Source: a virus. Taken from it: DNA of 62,845 nucleotides. Position 1 is the first letter of the stretch; each line of letters opens with the position of its first letter. The position numbers and the translations under genes are program-made. Shown here one piece after another: positions 1-9,666 of this stretch. Below the pieces are notes generated by a model. The model saw nothing but the letters and a program-made list of their open reading frames with translations. It was not told the DNA's origin and ran no database searches. The DNA is taken from positions 1 to 62,845 of IMG/VR virus record IMGVR_UViG_3300005528_000064. One strand, 5' to 3'.

Positions 1-904
1 TACCGTTGTAGACGCATCCGCCGCTAGACTCACATTTGGTAGTTCCATTGCAGAGAACGTCACTGCATTGGATTTAGTGTCCGCAAGCGCCGTATTTGGT
101 GCGATCACTTCAGAAACCGCAACTGCTCTGGATAGTGCCAGTTCTGCTCAGACGTTCATTACTGCGGTTTCTGAAACGGCCACGGCGCTTGATTCTGTCA
201 ATCAAGGGCAGATATTCACGAACACCGTAAGCGAGACAGCAGCAGCGGCAGACGCGGTCAGCGCAACAAGAAGTCTTGCAGCTTCCAGCAACGAAAACGC
301 AACTGCGCTAGATACGGTTGCTACCTCGGTTGTTCTGCTCTCCACCATAGTGGAAATAGGCACGGCGCAAGATGTCGTAACAAACATTGCGGTCATGTAC
401 GCCGATGTTTCCGAAGCTACACAAGCAGAAGATCTTTACACGGCAGGCCGTCTGTTCCTTGCAGACTTGATAGAGCAGGTAAGCGCGCTTGATGCGTTTT
501 TTGCTCGGCTGCGGTGGCAAGTCATTGTTGATACGCAGAGCCCAGACTGGCAGGACATCACAGACCAACAGGGCGCTGGCTGGCAGGTTATTCCCGACGC
601 GCAGACTCCTGTGTGGCAAGCGGTTTCAACGGTTCCTAGTGCCACATGGAGCCCTGTTGCTACAGCACAGCCTAGTGGGTGGACACCAGTGGGAACCGCA
701 CAGTCAAGTGGGTGGCAACCAGCGCCCTCGTCGCCGGGGCAGACATGGCAAAATACCCCAGCCGCTCCGGCCACGTTGTGGCCCGCAGTCAATAACACAA
801 CGCTTGACCTTTGGCAAGCGGTAGGCGATGATCCCGCTACTGTCTGGGACGATGTGAACACCGCCGACCCCACTGCCTGGGTTGATGTGGATACCAGCAA
901 CTAA
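1..904 (+). CDS. C-terminal part of a repetitive tail/virion protein (5' end outside)
   Basis: The frame is open from base 2 with no start in view, so the gene enters from upstream. The first part is a run of 20-residue repeats with core SETATALD and an F or L near position 16. From about base 510 it changes to 11-residue repeats, each beginning with Trp (W-Q/S/T-P/x-V and a Gly/Ser/Thr-rich tail). There is no Cys. The same 20-residue repeat occurs in the gene leaving the right end of the window, so the two are probably halves of one gene on a circular genome. Such repeat proteins next to an S74-type fibre gene are usually tail fibres or virion surface proteins; the exact role is inferred from position only. 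Confidence 0.75.
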   Translation, partial: TVVDASAARLTFGSSIAENVTALDLVSASAVFGAITSETATALDSASSAQTFITAVSETATALDSVNQGQIFTNTVSETAAAADAVSATRSLAASSNENATALDTVATSVVLLSTIVEIGTAQDVVTNIAVMYADVSEATQAEDLYTAGRLFLADLIEQVSALDAFFARLRWQVIVDTQSPDWQDITDQQGAGWQVIPDAQTPVWQAVSTVPSATWSPVATAQPSGWTPVGTAQSSGWQPAPSSPGQTWQNTPAAPATLWPAVNNTTLDLWQAVGDDPATVWDDVNTADPTAWVDVDTSN

Positions 905-915
905 CTGAGGTTCAA

Positions 916-2190
916 ATGCCTTCATACACCACAAGCCTTCGACTGGTTCAGCCTAGCACTGGAGAGTTTCCGGGAACCTGGGGCACGGAGGTCAACACCG
1001 GCCTGACGGCGCTGGTAGACGCTTCCATTGCGGGAACCTCCAGCATCACGATGACGGCGGCAAATTTCACGCTGACCACAGCCAACGGCGCATCGGATCA
1101 GTCACGGGCCATGTTCCTCGTGCTTGGCGGGACTCCGGGAGCTTCGTACGCAGTCATTGTCCCTTCGGTCAGCAAGCTGTACTTTGTGACCAACAACACG
1201 GGGTTTGCTCAGACGGTCAGAACTTCTGGCACGGGGATCTCGGTTCCCAACGGGGCTTCCATGACACTGCGGTGCGACGGCACGAACGTAGTGGTGGCGG
1301 AGAACTACTTCTTGTTTACGTCAGGATCTGCGGCGCTTCCTTCTGTCGCAATTAGTGGTGACGCGGATACAGGCATGTGGTCCCCTGCGGCCAACACGCT
1401 GGCGTGGAGCAACAACGGCGCTGAAACGATGCGCCTCGACTCCTCTGGCAACCTCGGCCTGGGGGTGACGCCGAGTGCTTGGGTAGGGGACAAATCCTAC
1501 CAAGTCAACTGGGGTTCTATCTCCAGTGGCTACGATTACGGCGTCAACTTGAATAGTGTTGCATATCGAAGCAACACAACGTGGTACTACCAAGTAACTG
1601 GCCAAGCGCCCGCTAGATACGAACAGCTTGGCGGCAACCATCGCTGGTTCAGCGCCCCCTCAGGCACCGCAGGGGGCGCCATCAGCTTCACGAATACTAT
1701 GACTTTGGATAGTTCCGGCAACCTCTTACGAGGTCAAACCTCTTCTGGAAACCTGAACTCAAGAGGCTTTTATTCGGACGCCGCTGGATATTTTGGGCAG
1801 AACCATCTAAATACAGATGCCAGCGGATCGTTCTATGCGTACTTTGGTTTTAACGGTGGCACGATTGGCTCTATCACCCAAAGCGGAACCACCGCCGTTC
1901 TCTACAACACCACCTCCGACCAGCGCCTCAAGACCAACATCGTTGACGCGCCTGATGCCGCCGCACTGATCGACAGCATCAAGGTCCGCAGCTTCGATTG
2001 GATCAGCGATGAGACGCACCAGCGTTACGGATTCATCGCGCAGGAACTTGTGGCCGTCGCGCCCGAGGCAGTCCATGCCCCGGCAGACCCTGACGAAATG
2101 ATGGCGGTGGACTACTCCAAGCTGGTCCCGATGCTCATCAAGGAAATCCAATCCCTCCGCGCCCGCGTGGCCGCTCTGGAGCAAGTATGA
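916..2190 (+). CDS. Tail fibre/tailspike with C-terminal Peptidase_S74 intramolecular chaperone
   Basis: 424 residues. The middle is a Gly/Ser/Thr-rich beta region with SSGNL-type repeats. The last ~90 residues match the S74 auto-cleaving chaperone of endosialidases and T5-type fibres: TSDQRLKTNI (Ser334 and Lys339 as the expected catalytic pair), FDWISDE, YGFIAQEL and a C-terminal coiled coil ending in LRARVAALEQ. In this family the domain trimerises the fibre and then cuts itself off just before the Ser. It lies directly after the repeat tail protein and just before the lysis cassette. The TGA overlaps the next ATG, which indicates translational coupling. Confidence 0.88.
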   Translation: MPSYTTSLRLVQPSTGEFPGTWGTEVNTGLTALVDASIAGTSSITMTAANFTLTTANGASDQSRAMFLVLGGTPGASYAVIVPSVSKLYFVTNNTGFAQTVRTSGTGISVPNGASMTLRCDGTNVVVAENYFLFTSGSAALPSVAISGDADTGMWSPAANTLAWSNNGAETMRLDSSGNLGLGVTPSAWVGDKSYQVNWGSISSGYDYGVNLNSVAYRSNTTWYYQVTGQAPARYEQLGGNHRWFSAPSGTAGGAISFTNTMTLDSSGNLLRGQTSSGNLNSRGFYSDAAGYFGQNHLNTDASGSFYAYFGFNGGTIGSITQSGTTAVLYNTTSDQRLKTNIVDAPDAAALIDSIKVRSFDWISDETHQRYGFIAQELVAVAPEAVHAPADPDEMMAVDYSKLVPMLIKEIQSLRARVAALEQV

Positions 2191-2519
2191 TCACGCTCAT
2201 CGCACTCGTGTTCGCGGCCAGCTACGGCCTGTGGATCTTCTACCTTGCCGTGATGAACCTGAAGCGCGTGCGCGACATGGGCAAGCTCGGTACCCTCTCC
2301 AAGGTGTTCGGTTATCCGGTGCTGCTGGTGGGCTACGCGCTGGATGTGCTGGTCAACGTCACGCTGATGACCGTGCTGTTCTTGGAAATCCCCCGAGAGA
2401 CAACTGTGACCGCAAGGCTCAAGCGCCACAACCGCACAGGCTCAGGCTGGCGTCAACGACTGGCTGCTTGGTTTGAGCCGTTGATCGACCCCTATGACCC
2501 CAGCGGGGATCACATTTAA
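2187..2519 (+). CDS. Small phage membrane protein of the lysis region
   Basis: 110 residues with an N-terminal membrane helix (about 2-24), a second hydrophobic stretch (about 43-68) and a polar tail ending in DPYDPSGDHI. I recognise this architecture and C-terminal signature from phage proteins encoded beside holin and endolysin genes, but I know no established function. It overlaps the fibre gene by 4 bases and precedes the holin-like gene by 8 bases with an AAGGA site between them. It could be an accessory holin or antiholin; that is inference from context. Confidence 0.7.
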   Translation: MITLIALVFAASYGLWIFYLAVMNLKRVRDMGKLGTLSKVFGYPVLLVGYALDVLVNVTLMTVLFLEIPRETTVTARLKRHNRTGSGWRQRLAAWFEPLIDPYDPSGDHI

Positions 2520-2527
2520 GGAACAAC

Positions 2528-3025
2528 ATGCTTGACATCCTCGGCGGGGGCCTTCTCGGGTCTATCTTTGGGGGCTTGTTCCGCCTTGCCCCGGAAGTGC
2601 TGAAGTTCTTTGACCGCAAGAATGAGCGTCAGCACGAACTCAAAATGTTTGAGCAGCAGTGCCAACTGGAGCAACTGCGCGGCGCTCAGAAGTTGCAAGA
2701 GATTGGCGCTCAGCATGGGATGGCCGTAGACACGGGCGTGCTGGATGCATTTAAGTCTGCGCTAGATCAGCAGACCGAGATGGTCAAAGTTGCAGGCGGC
2801 TGGGTAGCGTCCCTCAGCGCATCGGTGCGTCCGGTGGTGACCTACTGGATTCTGTTCATCTGGTCGTTTGTGCATATCTGGTTTGCGTGGAATGCTTGGC
2901 TGCAAGGCATGCCGCCAGTGGAAGTGTTCAAGACCGCTATGTCGCCTGACTTCTCAGCATTGGTTGCGGGAACGATTAACTTTTGGTTCCTTGATCGCGC
3001 CTTGAAGCAAAGGGGTCTTGCGTGA
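2528..3025 (+). CDS. Holin-like membrane protein (3TM gene-transfer-agent holin type)
   Basis: 165 residues. The N-terminus has a Gly-rich hydrophobic segment (4-20), followed by a charged Gln-rich coiled coil (about 25-65). The C-terminal third has two strong membrane segments (about 100-122 and 143-158) starting at SVRPVVTYW. This is the pattern of the GTA_holin_3TM family (PF11351), by recognition rather than by search. It is preceded by AAGGAACAAC before the ATG, and its stop overlaps the GTG of the lysozyme gene, as expected of a holin-endolysin pair. No separate Rz spanin gene is visible. Confidence 0.65.
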   Translation: MLDILGGGLLGSIFGGLFRLAPEVLKFFDRKNERQHELKMFEQQCQLEQLRGAQKLQEIGAQHGMAVDTGVLDAFKSALDQQTEMVKVAGGWVASLSASVRPVVTYWILFIWSFVHIWFAWNAWLQGMPPVEVFKTAMSPDFSALVAGTINFWFLDRALKQRGLA

Positions 3026-3504
3026 ACCTCGACGTAGCCGTTGCGCTGTGCAAGCAGTTTGAGGGGTTGCACCGTCTTGGAAAGGACGGACTGATCTATC
3101 CCTACATCTGCCCAGCAGGCTATCCCACCATTGGGTGGGGCACGGTCTACAAGCCTGATGGCTCCAAAGTCACGATGGAGCATCCGCCCATTACGCGAGA
3201 GACGGCTGACGCTTGGCTCATGGACGAACTGCGCCGGGTGTGTGCTTCGGCTGTGATGCGGCAGTGCCCGGAGCTTTTTGCGTGGAGCGTAACCAACGGA
3301 AACTGGCGGGCGTTCTGCGCTATTGCGGACTTCACGTACAACCTCGGGACGGGTAGACTACAGACCTCCACCCTGCGGCGCAAACTGCGTGCGCTTGACT
3401 GGGAAGGTGCCAAAGAACAATTGGCCCTATGGGTGCGTGGTGGCGGGCGTGTACTGCCCGGATTGGTAAAACGCAGAGCCGCAGAGATTGCGCTGCTGGA
3501 ATGA
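3022..3504 (+). CDS. Endolysin, GH24 lysozyme (muramidase)
   Basis: 160 residues of the T4/P21-type lysozyme family, which cuts the MurNAc-GlcNAc bond of peptidoglycan. Visible are the catalytic Glu14 in KQFEGL, and Cys30 and Thr36 in CPAGYPTIGWGT, giving the E...(D/C)-x5-T triad with Cys in place of Asp as in some P21-like enzymes. The later motif NWRAFCAIADFTYNLG also fits GH24. There is no signal-anchor segment, so release should depend on the holin. It starts with GTG in a 4-base overlap with the holin gene. Confidence 0.92.
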   Translation: MNLDVAVALCKQFEGLHRLGKDGLIYPYICPAGYPTIGWGTVYKPDGSKVTMEHPPITRETADAWLMDELRRVCASAVMRQCPELFAWSVTNGNWRAFCAIADFTYNLGTGRLQTSTLRRKLRALDWEGAKEQLALWVRGGGRVLPGLVKRRAAEIALLE

Positions 3505-3508
3505 TGCA

Positions 3509-5392
3509 ATGCCTCTGAAAAAATTCCTTCCCGCGCCCGGTGTCAACCGTGAAAATTCACGCTACACCAACGAAGGCCGCTGGTTTTCCTGCGACAAGGT
3601 GCGGTTTCGCCAGGGCACGCCTGAAAAAATTGGTGGCTGGCAGCAGGTACTGAACAATCAGTTTCTAGGAATTTGCCGTTCACTGTGGGCGTGGTCATCT
3701 CTAGGTGGTGCGAGGTATGTCGGGCTTGGAACGAACCTCAAATACTACATCGCCCTAGCTAACGGGGGAATGTACAACGACGTTACCCCAATCAGGGAAA
3801 CCGCTACCCTGAATAACCCGTTTGTTGGCAACGGAACCACGACGGTTACAGTTACTGATGTCGCTCATGGGGCGGTTACTGGGGACTATGTAACCTACAG
3901 CGGAGCAACTGGAACTTACGCCAGCACGTTCAACGCTGAGTTCCAAGTGACAGTTTTAACGACAGACACGTACACCATCTCAACTGGCTCAGCTATTCTT
4001 GCTGGAACTTACGGCGGCGCATCTGTTTCTGCGGCGTACCAGATCAACACTGGTGATGTGCTGCAAAACACCGTAAGCGGCTGGGGTGGTGGCGGCTGGG
4101 GACTTGGTGGATGGGGCGTTGGTCAATCATCAACAACGTCCCTTCGTGTATGGAACCACTACAACTTTGGTGAGGATTTGATTTTTGGCCCTAAAGACGG
4201 GCCGATGTACTACTGGGATCCAAGTGCCGGGCTGACAACTCGCGGGGTGGCTCTGACGTCTTTGCCGGGGGCGTCTGATGTTCCGACAGTGCAATCTTTG
4301 CTGATGGTGTCGGATGCCTCAAGGTTTGTGCTTGCCTTTGGTTGCAACGACTACGGATCGTCCACTCAAGACACCATGCTTATCCGGTGGTCTGAGCAGG
4401 AAAACGCAGCTAACTGGACACCAGCAGCTACCAACCAAGCGGGCAGTCTTCGTCTATCTCATGGATCAGCCATTGAGGCTGTAGCTCAAGTACGCCAAGA
4501 AATTTTGGTGTGGACAGATACTGCTTTGTACTCCCTTCAGTACCTTGGCCCTCCAATCGTATGGGGGTCACAACTGCTTGCTGATAGTATTTCCATCATC
4601 AGTGATCGAGCGTGGGGCAATGCTGCGGGCGTTACCTACTGGATGGGTAACGAGAAGTTCTATCTGTACGATGGCCGAGTGCAGTCTTTGGATTGTGATG
4701 TCCGCCAGTACGTGTTCAGTGACTTCAACTACTCTCAATCTCAACAAGTCTTTGGTGGGACTAACGAGCAGTTTGGTGAAGTCTGGTGGTTCTACTGTTC
4801 AGCAAGTAGTACGTCTATAAACAGATATGTAATCTACAACTACTTGGAAAAGGTGTGGTACTACGGCACTCTTGGCCGAACGGCTTGGATTGACACCAGC
4901 GTATCTAACACTGTTCCTATGGCAAGCGACTACAACAGCCGCCTGATCTACCACGAAACCGGGACAGACGATAACTCCACGACCACGACTCTTCCGATTG
5001 AGGCGTTTGTTACCTCAGCAGAGTTTGACATTGACGACGGGTATAACTTTGGTTTTATATGGCGAGTGCTGCCTGACGTAAATTTTACGGGCTCAACTTC
5101 TGAGAACCCCGTAATGAACTTGACCCTGTTGCCGTTGCAGAACTCAGGCTCAGGGTATACCCGAGGTGTTGATCCTGTTTCGTCTGTCACTGCAAATATG
5201 TCTGTGGCGGGGGAAAACTCATTTCCTGTGGTGCGCAGTGCTACGGTGCCTGTAGAAAAATTTACAGGGCAAGTCAACATCCGTGTTCGCGGGCGGCAGA
5301 TGTCTTTAAAGGCATCATCTGATGCGATTGGAGTTCAGTGGCAGCTTGGTTCGTGCCGACTCGATGTGCGGAATGACGGCAGGAAAAGCTGA
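3509..5392 (+). CDS. Virion structural protein (MPLKK...PGVNRENSRYTNEG family)
   Basis: 627 residues from the ATG at 3509; the frame is open 21 bases further upstream, but the family normally begins at MPLKKF. The N-terminus PGVNRENSRYTNEGRW and KVRFRQGTPEKIGGW is typical of a structural protein common in uncultured podovirus-like phages. A middle Gly/Trp-rich loop (GWGGGGWGLGGWGVG) is followed by beta-rich sequence. It is probably part of the tail or its connector. It is followed immediately by another structural gene with a TGATGA overlap. The function is not established. Confidence 0.75.
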   Translation: MPLKKFLPAPGVNRENSRYTNEGRWFSCDKVRFRQGTPEKIGGWQQVLNNQFLGICRSLWAWSSLGGARYVGLGTNLKYYIALANGGMYNDVTPIRETATLNNPFVGNGTTTVTVTDVAHGAVTGDYVTYSGATGTYASTFNAEFQVTVLTTDTYTISTGSAILAGTYGGASVSAAYQINTGDVLQNTVSGWGGGGWGLGGWGVGQSSTTSLRVWNHYNFGEDLIFGPKDGPMYYWDPSAGLTTRGVALTSLPGASDVPTVQSLLMVSDASRFVLAFGCNDYGSSTQDTMLIRWSEQENAANWTPAATNQAGSLRLSHGSAIEAVAQVRQEILVWTDTALYSLQYLGPPIVWGSQLLADSISIISDRAWGNAAGVTYWMGNEKFYLYDGRVQSLDCDVRQYVFSDFNYSQSQQVFGGTNEQFGEVWWFYCSASSTSINRYVIYNYLEKVWYYGTLGRTAWIDTSVSNTVPMASDYNSRLIYHETGTDDNSTTTTLPIEAFVTSAEFDIDDGYNFGFIWRVLPDVNFTGSTSENPVMNLTLLPLQNSGSGYTRGVDPVSSVTANMSVAGENSFPVVRSATVPVEKFTGQVNIRVRGRQMSLKASSDAIGVQWQLGSCRLDVRNDGRKS

Positions 5393-6762
5393 TGACTATC
5401 TGGTCAGCCATCATCAAGCGCTTCAAAGCGCCGTCACTCCCAAAGCCGACAGTGGAGTACGACAGGGCCTACATGGATGGGCTTGTCAACATCCTTCGCC
5501 TGTACTTTAACCAACTAGACAACCTACTGGGGCAGATCGTGGCAACTACTGGCAGTGCAGTCCCAGTCTCCATCGGAGGGACGAATGTTGACGCCTTTGG
5601 CCGGCTGCGAACTAGCGCACCGTACACCATCTTTGACTCTCAGAACCGCTACGCTATTGACAACCAGTTTGACACCAGCCTAGCTACTGGGGGCACAACA
5701 ACGTACCTGCCCAACGAATCATCGGTGCGGATGGATGTCACTACCTCCAGTGGTTCTGAAGTTGTAAGGCAGACTTACAGGTGCATGCCGTACCAACCGG
5801 GTAAAGGACTGTTGCTGCTGGCTACGTTTGTTATGAACTCCCCCAAGACGGGGCTTCGTCAGCGGGTGGGGTACTTTGGAACCCAGAACGGCGTGTTTAT
5901 CCAGCAGGCAGATAGCACGGTTTCGTTTGTTCTGCGGTCTTACATCTCAGGTTCTGTCAGTGATGCGCGGGCGGTCAACCAAGCGGATTGGAACGGCGAC
6001 AAACTGGACGGAACAGGAGACTCAGGGTTTACCCTAGACCTGACCAAAGCACAAATTTTGTGGATGGACTTTGAGTGGCTCGGCGTAGGTTCAGTTCGCT
6101 GTGGGTTCATCATTGACGGGCAGTACATTGTTTGCCATACCTTTGAGAATGCAAACGACATCACTTCTGTCTACATGACCACGGCCATTCTGCCGATTAG
6201 GTATGAGATTACAAACACCGCAGCAACTGCAAGCGCTTCGTCCCTGAAGCAAATTTGCTCCTCGGTGGTTTCAGAAGGCGGGTACGAACAGACATCTATT
6301 GAGCACGTTGCCCGCAGGACAACGACCAGAACTTCGATTAGCACGACCTTTGTTCCTTTGGTGTCCATCCGGCTGGCTACTACGGCTCTAAACGCTGTGG
6401 TGTTACCTGTGAAATTTAACGTGATGCCGACCTCGGCGGGGGATGACTTTGAGGTTATCCTGACGAAGAACAGCACGGGCCTGACCGGGGCTTCCTGGGC
6501 TGCGGTGGCAAGCGATGCCAACGTAGAACAAGACACTTCCGCCACGGCTATGACGGTGGGCACCATCGTAGATATCCAGTACGTGAAAGCCACAAACCAG
6601 TCTAGCGGGACGATCAATCAACCTGCGGCGTACAACTGGGATCTTCAGTTGGGTTCCTCCTTGACGGGGACGAGTGATATCTATACGCTGGGCATCCGGG
6701 TGTTGTCTGGCTCCTCCGGTGCGGCCATCGGGTCTTTGACCTTCTACGATTTGACGCAGTGA
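5392..6762 (+). CDS. Virion structural protein (FGRLRTSAPYTIFDSQNRY family)
   Basis: 456 residues. A short helical N-terminus (1-50) is followed by a beta-rich body. The motif DAFGRLRTSAPYTIFDSQ around residues 67-85 is shared with structural proteins of cyanophages and other marine or freshwater phages. The gene overlaps the preceding structural gene at the stop codon, so the two probably form a pair in the virion. There are no catalytic motifs. A tail or baseplate-like role is an inference from neighbours. Confidence 0.7.
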   Translation: MTIWSAIIKRFKAPSLPKPTVEYDRAYMDGLVNILRLYFNQLDNLLGQIVATTGSAVPVSIGGTNVDAFGRLRTSAPYTIFDSQNRYAIDNQFDTSLATGGTTTYLPNESSVRMDVTTSSGSEVVRQTYRCMPYQPGKGLLLLATFVMNSPKTGLRQRVGYFGTQNGVFIQQADSTVSFVLRSYISGSVSDARAVNQADWNGDKLDGTGDSGFTLDLTKAQILWMDFEWLGVGSVRCGFIIDGQYIVCHTFENANDITSVYMTTAILPIRYEITNTAATASASSLKQICSSVVSEGGYEQTSIEHVARRTTTRTSISTTFVPLVSIRLATTALNAVVLPVKFNVMPTSAGDDFEVILTKNSTGLTGASWAAVASDANVEQDTSATAMTVGTIVDIQYVKATNQSSGTINQPAAYNWDLQLGSSLTGTSDIYTLGIRVLSGSSGAAIGSLTFYDLTQ

Positions 6763-6787
6763 TAGGTTAATACTTGGAACTGAAGCA

Positions 6788-8950
6788 ATGTCCTCAAATC
6801 TTGATCCGTCTTTGCAAAAGTATGTAAGTCCAGAAGCATGGGCTAGTCTTAATTCCTTGATGACTCCTGAGTTTACGGCAAACCTAAACTCTCTTTTTTC
6901 TAATGGGCCACTTTTTAGTGGGCCATTAAATATCGCCCCATCTCTTGAAGACATGGGCGTAAAAGTTACGCCATATGACCCCAGCATGGGGCCAATGGTT
7001 GTTCCTGCGCCGCCACCGCCTCCAAAGACAGACAATTTTTTGGGGGTAGACTGGTCAACTGCCGTTCATGGTGTGCCAATTACTATTGGCGACACGATGT
7101 ACATACCTCAGCGCGGGTATGTAATCGAGTCAGAAGCAAGTAGCGGCTACGAAGGACCCTTAGAGAAAATTCTTAGCCAAAAAGTTGATGCTCGTCCCGG
7201 AGAAACGCGCCAAATACTCGACCCGACCGGCAAGGTATTGGGGTATGACGCAGTTGAAGACCCGTCATCTAGTGGTTTTTTTGAGGATTTGTTTGACACT
7301 TCTCTTGGATTGGCAAAAGAGATTACTCCATTGGCAACTTTTGCTGTTGGTGCAGGTCCATTGGCTGGAATGCTTGGGGGTGCGGCGGCTAGTACGCTAG
7401 GAATTTCTGGGCTATCTGCTGCGCAGACTGCCGCGCTTGGCTCTGCAATAGCTGGAGGTGCAAACACGGCGCTGCAAGGCGGCGGCATCGGGGATATATT
7501 GAAGTCCGCAGTAATGACTGCGGCTCCATCTTTTGTAATTCCTCAGATTCCAACAACGGGCACACCAGCAGTAGATGCTGCGATCAAAGCAGCTACACAA
7601 ACTGCCATTCGTGGTGGAGATATAGGTAGTGCTGTTGCAGGATCGTTGTTGAATAGCGGCTTTGCAGGAATAACTGGCGACTTGGGGCTTGACCCTAAAC
7701 TTGTAAATTTTGCTGTTCAGGCCGCTCAATCTGGGGGCGACCCAAACAAGATTTTCAACGCCATCACAAAACTTGGTCCTGTGTTGGACAAGTCGTCTAC
7801 TGGTGGGTATGGCGGCGCTGAGACATCTGGCTTCTTTGATGCCGAGGAAGCGCAAGCGGTTCAGGATGATATTGATAGCTTGTTGGCTAGATATCCTGAG
7901 GCAGAGCCTTCTTTCTTTCCAGAGTTTGATGCACCTCTGTTGACGAAAGAGGCTGGGGAGCCGGTTGCCCTTGTTCCGGCAACGGAGCAAGCGCCGTTCC
8001 TTGAGGCCAACATTGAAGATCCGGCTACGGTTGAGAAATTGTTGCAAGAGCAGTACCCCGAACTGTTTGCTCCTACGCCAGATACGGGGGCGTACTACGC
8101 ACCTATGCCCGAAGAAGAGAAGTACGCTGAAGAAGATCGGCTACTTGCAAAGTACCCTGCGCCCGATCAAGTTGCCGAGCCAAAGACTTCAATGGACCCG
8201 GTGGAACTGAACAAGTTCCTAGAAGCGAACATTGACGATTCGGGAACTATTGAGACGTTGATGCAGGATTACTTCCCTGATTTGTACAAGCAGACCATTG
8301 ATGTAACAGGAAATCGTCCTGACACGGGGGCTTACTACGCCTCAAAGCCGGAAGAAGAGAAGTACGCTGATGAGGATAGATTGCTGGCAAAGTACCCTGC
8401 GCCAGTAGCAGAAAAACCTAGCACTAACATGGACCCGATGGAGCTTAACAAGTTCCTAGAGGCAAACATTCCTGAGCCGGAAACAGTTGAGCAACTGATG
8501 CAGGAGTATTTCCCAAATCTGCAAAACAACCCGGTTGACCAGACTATCACGGTGATAGGAAACAGGCCGCAAGAGGAGCAGTTCTTTGAGTTGCCTGAAG
8601 CGCCGGTAATGCAAGAGCCGATCTACGAACAGCCGCCGACGCCTGAGCCCGAGCCGATCTACGAACAGCCGCCAACCCCTGCGCCAACCCCCGCGCCCAC
8701 GCCGGCCCCATCGCCCGGACCAAGCCCCGCACCGGGACCAAGCCCCGCGCCGAGTCCGTCACCCAGCCCTGCGCCGTCTACGGCACAATCGGGCATGGAC
8801 TTGAGCGGCTTGTTTGCATTGTTGGGCATGATGAACCAAGGCCGGGATAAGCCTGATCCGTATCAGGTGGCGCAGATCAACGCACAAAGCCCGTTCGGAA
8901 GTATTTTTGACCAGCAGCAAGACCTGTTGCGTCTTATTGGAAGAGGTTGA
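6788..8950 (+). CDS. Large virion-associated protein with acidic repeats and a Pro-rich tail
   Basis: 720 residues. The N-terminus is polar. Residues about 170-300 form a Gly/Ala hydrophobic region with membrane-active look. Residues about 400-590 carry roughly two and a half copies of a ~79-residue unit: DTGAYY, PEEEKYA-EDRLLAKYPAP, MDP-ELNKFLEANI, LMQ-YFP and TGNRP. Next comes a low-complexity Pro/Ala/Ser stretch (about 620-675) and a short C-terminal domain. It is the first of five consecutive genes ending in the 2252-residue protein, and is probably an internal or ejected virion protein. I do not recognise a named family. Confidence 0.6.
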   Translation: MSSNLDPSLQKYVSPEAWASLNSLMTPEFTANLNSLFSNGPLFSGPLNIAPSLEDMGVKVTPYDPSMGPMVVPAPPPPPKTDNFLGVDWSTAVHGVPITIGDTMYIPQRGYVIESEASSGYEGPLEKILSQKVDARPGETRQILDPTGKVLGYDAVEDPSSSGFFEDLFDTSLGLAKEITPLATFAVGAGPLAGMLGGAAASTLGISGLSAAQTAALGSAIAGGANTALQGGGIGDILKSAVMTAAPSFVIPQIPTTGTPAVDAAIKAATQTAIRGGDIGSAVAGSLLNSGFAGITGDLGLDPKLVNFAVQAAQSGGDPNKIFNAITKLGPVLDKSSTGGYGGAETSGFFDAEEAQAVQDDIDSLLARYPEAEPSFFPEFDAPLLTKEAGEPVALVPATEQAPFLEANIEDPATVEKLLQEQYPELFAPTPDTGAYYAPMPEEEKYAEEDRLLAKYPAPDQVAEPKTSMDPVELNKFLEANIDDSGTIETLMQDYFPDLYKQTIDVTGNRPDTGAYYASKPEEEKYADEDRLLAKYPAPVAEKPSTNMDPMELNKFLEANIPEPETVEQLMQEYFPNLQNNPVDQTITVIGNRPQEEQFFELPEAPVMQEPIYEQPPTPEPEPIYEQPPTPAPTPAPTPAPSPGPSPAPGPSPAPSPSPSPAPSTAQSGMDLSGLFALLGMMNQGRDKPDPYQVAQINAQSPFGSIFDQQQDLLRLIGRG

Positions 8951-8952
8951 AT

Positions 8953-9666
8953 ATGGATGAGTACATTGACAACTATGTCCCCGATGAGCCGTCAGGTTAT
9001 GGAGACGACAACAACCCGTTTGATCCAAGTAATCCATATGGGGTGTATAGCAACTACGGCCAAGACACGCTTTCTGCGATGGGGGTTGCTAACGACACGA
9101 ACCCGTCCATGTCCTTGAGTGGCTTGTCAAAGCTGTTCTCAGGGCTGAAGAATTTTGGCGGTAAGGCGCTAGATTTTGCGGGCACCAACCAAGGCATCAT
9201 GGCAATCCTTGCTGCACTTGCTGCGGCATCGGATCGTCAGCGGGCAAGTGGTGGTGGAGCCGCTCAAGCCTACGCTGGACCTAAGCCTGTTAGTCGCACG
9301 ATGACGCAAGGCAGGTACGGCCCCATTGCTCGGTACGCTGCCAACGGTGGCTTGATGCAGGCTTACGCCCAAGGTGGCAGGGTGCAGATGGAAGACGGTG
9401 GGTTTGTAATGACCGAGAAAGCCGTCAAAGAAGCAGGAAAACTTGCAGCAGGGGGGATTACATCTCTCTTGCCCGGTGCGAAAATGATCCGTGGGCCGGG
9501 AACAGGAACAAGCGATTCCATCCCAGCGGTCATTCATGGGGCCAACAGTTCAACCCCTGCCAGAGTTTCTAACGGGGAAGCGTATGTCCCGAAGCATGTG
9601 GTTGACCAGAACGGCGGATCGCAACAAATGTACGCACTGATGAACAAGCTCCAGAGGAGAGTGTAA
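8953..9666 (+). CDS. Virion protein with tape-measure-like C-terminal motif
   Basis: 237 residues from the ATG at 8953; a TTG two codons upstream overlaps the previous stop and is an alternative. The N-terminus is acidic (MDEYIDNYVPDE). The middle is Gly/Ala-rich with repeated GG turns. The C-terminal 100 residues contain GAKMIRGPGTGTSDSIPAV and ARVSNGEAYVPKHVV, a motif seen at the ends of many phage structural and tape-measure proteins. It lies in the block of virion proteins before the 2252-residue gene. Its role is not established. Confidence 0.65.
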   Translation: MDEYIDNYVPDEPSGYGDDNNPFDPSNPYGVYSNYGQDTLSAMGVANDTNPSMSLSGLSKLFSGLKNFGGKALDFAGTNQGIMAILAALAAASDRQRASGGGAAQAYAGPKPVSRTMTQGRYGPIARYAANGGLMQAYAQGGRVQMEDGGFVMTEKAVKEAGKLAAGGITSLLPGAKMIRGPGTGTSDSIPAVIHGANSSTPARVSNGEAYVPKHVVDQNGGSQQMYALMNKLQRRV

